From: Sclerodactyla briareus
Lineage: Eukaryota; Echinodermata; Holothuroidea; Dendrochirotida; Sclerodactylidae
Assembly (NCBI GenBank): GCA_026419785.1
Contig: JAODTK010003732.1
Span: forward strand, 124,001 to 188,000
DNA length: 64,000 nt
Direction: 5' to 3'
A model generated the notes under the pieces. That model saw only the letters and a list, made by a program, of their open reading frames with translations. It was not told the origin of the DNA and made no database searches. Shown here piece after piece: positions 54,601-64,000 of the stretch. The first letter of the stretch is position 1, and every line of letters starts with the position of its first letter. A program made the position numbers and the translations under genes.

Positions 54601-54790
54601 GACATCTTGGTTTCCGCCATAATCGCTCCTACCCGTGCTGTAATGAATAGGATCAGCTGAAGATCGTTTCAGCTGATTGTGGCACGGTTCAAAACTGCAC
54701 CCGTACCCCGATGACTTTTTAACACAGCATGCCAATACATTATACTTCAACTTTAAACATGCTTATTTGGGAATACTTGTCAGAATATCA
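51663..54790. repeat. D2 tandem array, copy 2 (about 3.1 kb)
   Basis: It matches copy 1 from the CCATAGCAACTG word onwards, through GTGACCGGGTATGCGGATTC (52290), the M1 MITE (52736), the C19 run (53461) and GGATCC near 53990. The differences are dominated by single-base gaps. Confidence 0.9.
52736..52929. mobile_element. MITE family M1, copy 3
   Basis: Same element and same position inside the D2 unit as 49556. The left end CACTGTTACAAC and the right end AACAGT keep the inverted arrangement. Confidence 0.75.
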
Positions 54791-55296
54791 TTCGATTGAT
54801 TTCATTAGATAACATTCAACGAAACATTAATAGTTCCAATCAACCTGTATTTCATGTCTTCCTTTCCAGCCAGTAAGCTATCCATACTGTAGATCTAGAT
54901 TGTATCGCTGATATAGAAACTACAATTGAACGAAAATCTGTTTAACCAAACGATAGTAATCAGGTCAAAATTCGGTAATTTCGTGGCGAAACATATACAT
55001 TTTGCGGCAGGCGCTTGAAATGAGAAATGATTTTGACTGTTGTATTTTGCCTGAGTTCTTCTTGTAGATGAGGTCTCGAACGATGGCATTCATTTTCAAT
55101 ATCATTGACGCTCATTTTCATCGAATATTTCAAAGGCTGAATGGAACTTGAGACACATATATACATGTTATTCTAGTTTAGGCCTACAACGAAACGCCCA
55201 TCTCATTCCGAATTGGTATGGAGTTACGGTGTTGACTATATTCCCATGCTCTTGCCCTGCTATGCCTCTGAATTTCTTGGCGCAACATATACATTT
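54791..55296. repeat. D2-linked segment E, copy 1 (inner period about 293 bp)
   Basis: AACCTGTATTTCATGTCTTC (54844), AACATATACATTTTGCGG (54990), GATGGCATTCATTTTCAATA (55083) and CATATACATTTATGG (55284). It recurs at 57010-57510 and in part at 57540-57800. The AACATATACATTT word frames a tandem unit of about 293-295 bp. Confidence 0.75.
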
Positions 55297-57009
55297 ATGG
55301 TGGAGGTGGGTTGTCCCGTGTCCGTTCGGGCCTCCTTGCAATTTGGTACTATTTCAAGTCAAGTTGGTGATCGTTATTTTCTCCATTCTCGATAGGCCTA
55401 TTACCGACTGGCCTTTTATATAACTTTTACAGCTTTCCGACGCGATTTTTTTGTTTCGAAATTAGAATCGAATTAACGAAGTTTGCACAATCGAAATATC
55501 GGATAGAACAGAACACACTTCTTTTCTCGTTTCCTCTGACTCCTCTAATATCCCATTTTTCCCTCTGCCCTCCGTCTGTCCCTTTCATCTAACTTCCTCT
55601 CTCGTTCTATGCCCTCTCCAACCTTTTTGCCGATCAGAACTTTCGACGACAGACAAATTGTTAGACGTGTCAATCCCCCCCCCCCCCCACACACACCCAC
55701 ACTTGTTATACGCTCAATAACTACTGGTATTCGTTTCATCATTTGATATATTCTAATAATTGTTTTTTCTGAGAGCGTTGTGTGATTGTCCGTCTACAGT
55801 GTAGGAACGGAGGATGCTTCCCAATGCTACCTTCAGCGTCGTCAAAAGACACTAAATAACGATGGACATTTTATTGAAAGTTAAGTGGTCCTGGGGTGCT
55901 TTTCTGGTGATGTTGTAAATTCTTCATCATCATCTCAACTCTGACTCTTCAGTAAGCTTGTGTCTGTTGTGTGCTTTCCCCCATGCATGATAACTACTAG
56001 TTGGTGTTTCATATACCAGACAGACAAGACGAGACGAAACAGACCGTGAATACGTCAATGCACTCTCTGATGTATACAATGATAACAGCCTGCCAACGAC
56101 TGGTCGGATTACATGGGTAACTTCGCTTTTGTTCTAACCTATCAAAAGCGCTCTATGGTTGTAGTGACCTCGATTCATATGTTTGTGATTCGCATACCTG
56201 TGCAAGGATACCTGAAACCCCCGATAATCAAGCGAATCGTTCAGTTATAACAACCAACCGATTGATTTGATCCGAAACATGTTGGAAACAGTAGGGGCAT
56301 GCTGGACGAATAACAGTGGATGATTCGTGTCGTAACGGCTTAATTATCCAATGTGAGCTAACATTTCTTCGGCGTGACTTTTCCCTGCCTCCTGTATTGC
56401 TTATCAACGGTAGACGAGGTTTCGCAGATAATACCTTGACTGTATGCATAACCTCTTTTGAACTTTAACCTGAATACAAACAAAAACAGGCAACTTTTTT
56501 GTGGAGAACAGGCATACCAGGTATCCGTTATGTATTGTGTTGTCAAATTAGAACTGATAAACCCCATTTGTTTGGCATGTTTGTTGTTCTATTCTTTGTT
56601 TGTCCTTCTCCCCAACGATGTGGTAATTACGGCAAACTTTGGATCCACATTATTTTATCCTGGGGTGACCTAGTTCGCAACGCAATACATTGAGGCATTT
56701 CCGTGTTGATCCGTACCGATAGCTGGCCTATATTTCGAGACAATAGAAGTATCTATACATGTGACTAAGGGGTAAGGGGTGGTTACTTGAACCAACGAAC
56801 AACACATCCAGACATATTATGTGTTTTCCGGCCAGAATCGCCCTCCTACCCGTCGTATGAAATAGGATCACTGAGATCGTTCAGGCTGATTGTGCACTGT
56901 CAAAACTGCACACCGTACCCCGATGACCTTTAACACAGCATGCCATAACATTATACTTCAACTGTAAACTGGATTTTGGGATAATTGGTCAAGAAATAAT
57001 CATTCGATT
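55297..57009. repeat. D2 tandem array, copy 3 (partial, about 1.7 kb)
   Basis: It starts inside the unit (GTTCGGGCCTCC.TGCAATTTGG, equal to 49935 in copy 1) and runs through the C14 run (55675), GTATTCGTTTCA (55728) and TGTTTGTGATTCGCATACCT (56178) to the end of the unit. Confidence 0.88.
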
Positions 57010-57820
57010 GATTTCATTAGAATAACTTCAACGAAACATTATCGTTCCAATCAACCTGTATTTCATGTCTTCCTTTCCAGCCAGTAAGCTATCCATACTT
57101 AGTAATCGATATTTGTATCGACTGATTAAACCCTACAATTGAAGAAAATTGTTTAAACGATAGTATCATGTCAAATTTCGTATTTCGTGGCGAACATCTA
57201 CATTTGCGGAGGCCGGCTTAATGAAAATGGATGATGTTGTAATTTGACTGAAGTTCTTCTTTAGATGCGGTGTCGACGATGGCATTCATTTTCAATATCA
57301 TGACGCTCATTTTCTCGACAAAAAAAAAAAAAAAATATTTCAAAGGCTGAAGGAACTTGAACACATATATACTTTTATATAGTGTTATGCCTACCGCGCC
57401 CCCATCCCTTCGAATTGGATGCGAGTTTACGGTGTTGACTATATTAACCATGCTTCTTGCCCTGGGGTTATGCCGCTGATTTCGTGGAACATATACATTT
57501 TTGCGGCGGCCGGCTTCTTTTTTTTTTTTAATTCGCGGCCTGATCACCATGTTTCTCCAAGAATAGAAATGATTTGAGTTGTTGTAATTTTGACTGAAGT
57601 TCTCTTGTAAATGAGGTATCGAACGATGGCATTCATTTTCAATATCAATGACGCTCATTTTCTCGAATATTTCAAGGCTCTGGAAACTTTGGACAACAAT
57701 ATATACATGTTATTATAGTTGTAAGGCCTACCGCGCCCATCTCCTACCGAATTGGTATGGAGTTACGGTGTTGACTATGTAACCTGCTCTTTGCCCTGTA
57801 TGCCTCTATTTTTCCCTTTG
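57010..57820. repeat. D2-linked segment E, copies 2 and 3
   Basis: 57010-57510 repeats 54791-55290, and 57540-57800 repeats the GATGGCATTCATTTTCAATA to GAATTGGTATGGAGTTACGG part again. A-run and T-run interruptions (57320, 57520) look like local errors. Confidence 0.75.
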
Positions 57821-58149
57821 GTTGCCCATATTACACCTGGTGAGACGAAAAAGCGAGAACCAGGCAGTGGCGTTTTGTGATTTATATGGCCGTCTTCGTT
57901 AGGGAGGCATTATGGCCTACGCAACTGGCTCGCAACACCGGCAAATAATGGATTAGTACCGTTTACGTTACATAACGACAACATTGTCCGCGTTTTCGGG
58001 ACTGATTGTGCATGCGCATATCAATGTGACGGTATACCGTATCGATATCGAATTTTCACTGTGGAAATTTTCCATCGTGACGTCATGCAAACGTCGCGTC
58101 GCTTTCCGCCTATTGCTACTCGAACGGCTCGTATCGAGACTTTGTCTTG

Positions 58150-58325
58150 GGGGTTGAGGTCGCACCTAAGGGAAGTGGCGCCACATAAAGGCTCACCCTC
58201 CCTATTGGCAAATAATAAATTTCTCTGGGGCCCCTAAACTCATGCTGCTGCAATATTCGCTAAATAACGGCTGCACAACCTCGACTGAACTGCCAAGAAT
58301 ATTTTTTGTGTTCAAAATTTACTTA
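58150..58325 (+). repeat. Dispersed repeat R1, copy 3
   Basis: TTTGTCTTGGGGG, GGCTCACCCTCCCTATTGGC, AAATAAT and CATGCTGCTGCAATATTCGC, then CTCGACTGAACTGC and TTTTTGTGTT. Closest to copy 1 at 10628, which has the same CTCACCCTCCCTATTGGCAA. Confidence 0.8.
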
Positions 58326-60780
58326 CTCACTACTAGCCGACAATGCCTCTCCTTGCTTCATGATCCTAAGTGACCTTGACCTATAGCTGCATCAGAACCT
58401 GACGATACAGTATTAGTATAACAGACCTACCAAATATTCCGACGTAGAGTTCAACAACACCCACCTAACTATCCTAAGTTGGACCTAACCACTTGTTAGA
58501 AACAACATGAACAAGTCCGGTAACAAGAGTCAGTAATCCTATCATACAGGGTCTGACTCAAGCTATCGTCACAACTATTCATTACACCAGGTCGCTATAC
58601 CGGAAGAACCGTTGTCCAGGTATACCTATATATATATATACGTTACCGGGGATTCCTAAACAGGATCTGTTTAATCGGTCTCGAAAGAAAAGTTCTGTCT
58701 GCAGGACCACGTGAGTGCCTGAAAGGGGGACCGACGCATGACCCGTGGGCAAGTGGTGGTGCAAGATTACCTTGACATTACCCGGTTTGTACCCCAACTA
58801 TTACATGAAACTTTCGAAACGCCTAATCCCTAATCCGTTCTTACCTGTTCACAATATACGTCCACGCCATTAAGTAGGAATTTGGACACCCTCTTTTAGG
58901 GTTCAAAAGGTTTTTCAAATAGTGAAGGGGTCCTGACCCGATATTTCACCCATAGTGGTCACGCCCTTGCACAAAAGGAGTGAGGTGGTCGGCAACATTA
59001 TTTAGTTTTGACTCGACCCGGATTCAAGCGATACTCCTGGTATAAAAGAATCTTTTGGTGTTTTCAATCTGAATCGCTTTTTTCGCTGAAAAAATAATCC
59101 CAAGCCCTAAACTCAAACCGCTTATCTGTATCTTACCTCGTGGACTGTATGAGACGTGGGACGTCGCTCAAACCATCTCCGTCAATCATAAGCATCTGAC
59201 TATGGCTTATGTTATCTATTGGTTGACATTGCTTGTGGAAGAATTTACCGTCAAATGGATTGGGAGTTCGATGGGTCGCCGTTTAAATTCACAGTACATT
59301 GTAATTTTGTTTCCTTATAGTCCTGAGATAATCCGTTGGTAACCTCCCTCAAACTGAGACGTTGCAACGCCACGTCATTAACTGATACATTTAAAGATTT
59401 AAAGATTCAACATCATGAACTGGGTTTTATTCGTGATCATTTCTATCAGTGATTGTACAATTCACAACCGGTTTACATACTAGATTCGTAATCACATTTA
59501 ATCTGAATCTTGAAATGCATATCCTTCCATATATCCATATCATAACCCGTCATGCTATTTTGGTCTGTCCCTTTTAGTGTAACCTCCATGACGGTTGTCA
59601 TAGCAACGACAGTCCGGCCTCAGCATTAGATGACATTTCTTGAACTCTCCCTCCCTCTTCCATCTTATGAAACGACTATGTCGAATAACACTCAAATTGC
59701 GGAAAAAGAAAACCACATATGTAGGAACGGGAAACGGAACATGAATGGTTTTCATTATGCGTTATTTACACAGCCTCCCATTGAGGGGGCGCGAACATAC
59801 ACCATACATCCATTCCCCGGCAGGAAACACGGGTCCTTCTGGAAACGATCGATATGGACTGTGCGGCTGTGCGTTAGTTCTTCCGGGACGGACATATCAC
59901 GAGTACAGAAGTACTATAAACAGGGGAGAGAAGACACATCTTGGTATAGAGAGTTTGAGACATCAATTTACAACAACCCCCGCTAATTTACACTGCCCTG
60001 TTTTCACATTGGACTGAAGGCACAGCCGCATTCACAAAGAAAAACAGTAATAGCTTAGATAGATCATATTAATAGATTAGATAAATCCGAGTTAGATCTA
60101 GATTAGATTATAATTAGACGAAAGGACAGACAGACGGACAGTGGATTTGAAAGGCCTCATCGTTGGTGTTATCGACAATCGGCATCGATCGGCTTCGCAG
60201 CAAATTGATTTCTATGGAATATCTTCATAAAAAATTTACCGTGGCGATCGATTTTCCTCTCGATTTACTATTCGAGAGTTCCTGTTACCCTTTACCTCCT
60301 CCTAAACCTCCCATAACGTTTACATAACTTTTTCCTCACAAAATCATTCCCCCCCTCGAAAAGTGCATATTCACATTCATCCGCATTCTAATCCGCGTCT
60401 CTTGAATCTAGCCGAAGTGGAAAACCGTATCTGGCTCAGCATAAACCTGATAAAAGATTTCTCCTCCCCGATCTGAGGGGGGTCATCCATAATTCGCGGC
60501 CGTCCTCTTGAGGGGTTGAGCGGAGCAGATGTCATCCTATACTCTCTGCGAACTTTTGAATGATTAACCACCTCAGATGCAATCTGGTACAAATAACAAC
60601 ATTTAGAGGTGAATTTCTTGTACAGCTTGTCATTCGTGCAGCGACAAAAATTCGATCGTACGCCCCTACTGGTCCGGCCCCGAGAAGGGCAACCTTTCAA
60701 GTTGTTGTATGGTTTACCAGTTCGGTTCGTCACGGGACCCATACTGCTTTGTCTCGCCTGAAAGAGAATTCAGGAAGAGA
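58326..60780. other. Non-coding stretch, no gene seen
   Basis: Several reading frames of 90-121 codons occur on both strands (for example 59630-59986 plus, 60377-60742 minus), but none shows a recognisable domain, repeated copy or splice context. Confidence 0.4.
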
Positions 60781-60817
60781 CCTTAGTGGGCACTTTGGCG
60801 TGCGCAGCGCGGGCGTG

Positions 60818-60896
60818 TTTGTGTGGTTGTGTCGTTGTGTTTGTGTGCGTGGGTGCGTATGTATGTATGTGTGTATGCATGTGTGTGTGTGTGTTG
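60818..60896. repeat. (TG)n-like simple repeat
   Basis: About 80 bp of TGTG, TGCG and GTAT steps ending in a run of TGTGTGTGTGTG. Confidence 0.9.
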
Positions 60897-63846
60897 TCAC
60901 ACTTTCTTGTTAGCAGATTATCTCAACAACCGTCAGGGCCGTTATGACGACTTTTGGTTTGGAGCACCGGGTTGGTGTACACGTCTGAATTAAAATTTGA
61001 GCAGTCATTATTTAAGTTGGGTATTTAGCTTATATTAGTATTCTATATTGTTTAAGCTGTTACAGATTACCCAAGACCGTATCTGCTAAAGTGATGTAGT
61101 TTTGGCATGTTGACCTGGATGACATGTCGATGAACTATTAGATTTTCAGCCTGAATATGCATAATTTTATGCTAATTTTTCAAGTGTGTCGGATTCACGA
61201 AACTTGTGGATGGGTCTACCATTATCCCGACGAAATTTTAAAAAGTGAGTCGGGGTCCTGGAGGTCATTCATTTGTCTAATTTTGCATAATTTAATTCAT
61301 TTTGAGGAGTTTTGTTAAATTTCTACAAAACATGGTAGATGTGATCCACCTTTGATCCTGATCATTTTAAAGGTTACAGCTGGGGTCAGTCATAGGTCAT
61401 TGTATGTCCTCTCATAACTTATTCCAATTCCCAACTTGGTAAGATTTTCGCCACACTCAGTAGTATGGTCCGTTAACATTTACTGGATCTGTTTTTTGTG
61501 TTCATGAATTTGATGAATTCTATATATAATAGCTTCTGTTAGAATAGTGCACTGAGGACCGAGTAAACCATAAGCTCCTGTGACAATTTCCTTCTTGTTT
61601 ATAAGCTCCGATAAGCAAACCCTCTCTTAAGACCCAACCACTTGACCAGGCCTGGTACTTGTTAATGTCTGTGGCTGTGTTGGTATAACAAAACCAAAAA
61701 AAAAAAGAATAATAAAACAAAATTTCAATTATATGTCAAATAGGCCATTAAATACTTGTAAGGATAGACAATGGGAGGTTTCCTAAGATACTTTTTGGGA
61801 CTCCTTGACTGCTGCATGGGGATAAGTTGCTGTTGTGTGTTGAGGGGGGAGTGTTTGCTGCCTGGCAGGGGGCTGAGCATGTACTGGCTGCTTTGAAAAT
61901 AAGAGGAAAACAATTAGGACATTTTTGTTTCAAAAGCAAGAACCCAGCTGCTAAGGGGATTTAGTAAATTTCAAGTTGGATTTGGGTCCAAAAGAAGTGA
62001 TTTTGACTGAGCGATAAACTTATTCAATTTGGGTATTATATGGATGAAGCGTGGGTGGTCCATGAAGAAGAAAAAATCATTAAGACTTTTTATTAAGAAC
62101 TTTATTGGTCAGTTATTTTAGGAATTTTAGGATTTTTTATGTGTTATATGTATTTCGTTTGACTGACATGGTCTGCATGAAACTAGTTGTTGTTTGTGTA
62201 GTGAATAAATGAAACCACCGATCGCGCACAAGCGAGACACTTCTTGCGATCCGTCTACACTATCAAAATCATTTAAAAACTTTCAATTTCATAAATCGAG
62301 GGAGGAAATCGAGACTCACCACACACGAAAACACGGCTATTTCCGATTGCTATATGGGCCATGCACATACTTTAAAACACAAATCAGTGATTGCACTACA
62401 TATTTTCGTGCTGGTGTCATGAATAAGGAAGCATTTCTTTTGGAGGCGTGAAGGGCAAGTAAACACTATGACAGTGGTTTGTTTTTTCCTGATAACACTG
62501 TCCTGATATTCGACCCATTGAGCCGAAGCAGTAGAGATATGACCCTAATTGTGCCTAAATACTTGTACACCCACTCGACTACATTCTCCAAATCGGAACG
62601 TTTGAAACAAACTACACATCGCCTTATTGACGTCAATAACAAAACACGATAGAGCAAAATTTTGCAACGCATCGCATAACTCGGTAAATGAAAATGCAAA
62701 TCCATATCGTGGTGTATGCATTTTCATACAAGAGCGAATCAGGCCCTCTGTCAATTTAGCTTAGCTGTGCATCTAGCCAGATAAAGACTCTGTACTGTAC
62801 TCGGCCTAACATCGAGATCGATGCGTAGTATATGCAATAGGACAATTGGGGTTGTCGCTGACCTACTTAAAGGTCCCCACCCACGAATAACGTTCAACTG
62901 GTTCATATCCCCTAAAACAAAAAGCATGGACTGTTTAGTAACATTTGGTGTAATGGAAAACTTAATTACATGTGTTGATCCAGTAACATACTGTAAAGTA
63001 GATATTGAAGAGACATTATCACTCACATCCCCCGCGAATATGGACTTACCCCGTTACACTGGGTATTTCAAACTCACACTCGGGATTACAACATTACATA
63101 GAAGAAAAAAAACTAAAACGTATAATCCCTAACCCCCTAATCTCAAACTCGAGATTTTTCAAAACTCGTCGATATATATCAGACGTATATTCTATCCCTA
63201 TCATCACGTTCCAGCCTCCCCAACCACAACCCCCAACCCCTGCACGACCAGTGAAAGCATCTTGAATGAACAAATGACTGAACAACTATGAAAAAATACG
63301 TACTTAAACGACATACGACGTCGTAAAAAGGATCAGCAATTTACGATAGTATACGTCCTCGTGGTTTATTTACGACCGTTCGGGTGATCGGTTTTCATCG
63401 GGAATTGGAGTTCTCTCGCCTAAGTACTTGTGACACCTGGCCAGTGTCACCACCCTACGCTTGAACTAGAATAGTCCGGAACGAAGCGGCGCAGACAGGC
63501 GCAGTCGCGCAAAGATGTGAATGCCGATGAATGCCACGAGAGGTTGTAATTATTGTCGAACACAGGGAGTTATAATATTTATACCCGTGTGCAAGGCGTG
63601 GGTGGGAACTGACAAATGTGGTAGTTTGATAGATGGATTGTTATATGTTTTTTATACATTTTACATTTGATTTTCATATGGAACACGCTCTCAAAACACG
63701 TGTTTAGAATTGATCCCTTCCCTAACGCCCGATAATACTATTATTTTTATAATTATAGATCCATGTCTACACTATAGACATGTTTAGCAAATAAATATAT
63801 CAACAATGCACACATGTACGTTTTAATAATTGAATCATTGACACAG
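60897..63846. other. Non-coding stretch, no gene seen
   Basis: 60900-61500 is prose-like, low-complexity A+T sequence with words such as GGTCATTCATTTGTCTAATT and TTGACCTGGATGACATG that recall the 136-bp repeat at 16.8-17.1 kb. The longest frame (103 codons at 62821) is unrecognised. Confidence 0.4.
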
Positions 63847-63900
63847 TGTCTAGCATTCAAACGCGTTTCAAAGGTGATGGCGAAACAGTGTTATAAAAGG
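63847..63900. repeat. Dispersed repeat, second copy of 1071-1127
   Basis: GTGTCTAGCATTC, AACGCGTTTCAAAGGTGATG and GCGAAACAGTGTT match the 1071 copy with about one change in five. Confidence 0.5.
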
Positions 63901-64000
63901 TGCCCAATTCCCAAACATTGTTTCCAGTGTGAACATTGTTCACCGCCCTTGTTTCGTTCTGTTTTTTTTGTTTTGTTTCTTTTTTTTTTTTTTTCTTTTT

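Overview
This window is nuclear DNA from an animal, most likely a marine invertebrate. The coding sequence is split into exons with canonical GT-AG junctions. Introns and intergenic DNA are long and A+T rich, and they carry non-LTR retrotransposons, hAT-type MITEs, a tRNA-derived SINE, microsatellites and many long poly-C/poly-G runs. Echinoderm, hemichordate, mollusc or similar would all fit; the sequence alone does not decide.

Two host genes are supported. On the minus strand (16117 down to 4701) lie seven exons of a cationic amino acid transporter of the SLC7A/CAT family. They run from the end of the second membrane segment to a stop codon, with matching splice phases throughout. The 5' exons (N-terminus and first membrane segments) were not found. 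On the plus strand (26703-27464 joined to 31257-31643) is a two-exon rhodopsin-class GPCR of about 382 residues with all seven helices. Both genes contain scattered single-base frameshifts (9 in about 1.86 kb of CAT exons, 6 in about 1.15 kb of GPCR exons). Splice sites, stop codons and conserved residues are intact, so consensus errors are more likely than pseudogenes.

Layout: 1-4.7 kb holds no gene, but a palindromic element and a hAT MITE with a target-site duplication. 4.7-16.1 kb is the CAT gene, with a 40-bp palindromic tandem repeat, two diverged dispersed repeats, a possible 0.6-kb inverted-repeat element and a CAT-rich tract in its introns. 16.1-26.7 kb has a 136-bp tandem repeat, an (AT)n tract, a LINE relic (19.4-21.4 kb) and a poly-C-rich zone. 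26.7-32.4 kb is the GPCR; its intron holds a 15-bp minisatellite, an (ATCT)n tract, a roughly 145-bp alternating tandem array and a MITE beside exon 2. A decayed tandem array that includes the receptor's own 3' end follows the stop codon. 35.9-36.1 kb is a SINE. 36.5-47.0 kb is a tandemly repeated non-coding block (D1) carrying two different LINE insertions in different copies. 47.05-48.3 kb is another LINE relic. 48.5-57.8 kb is a second long tandem array (D2). The rest is non-coding with scattered repeats.

No undescribed multi-gene system is visible. The points most worth checking are the D1 and D2 arrays, whose copies differ largely by small indels and carry different insertions (possible haplotype or long-read assembly artefacts), the decayed array downstream of the GPCR, and the palindromic and higher-order tandem repeats inside introns.
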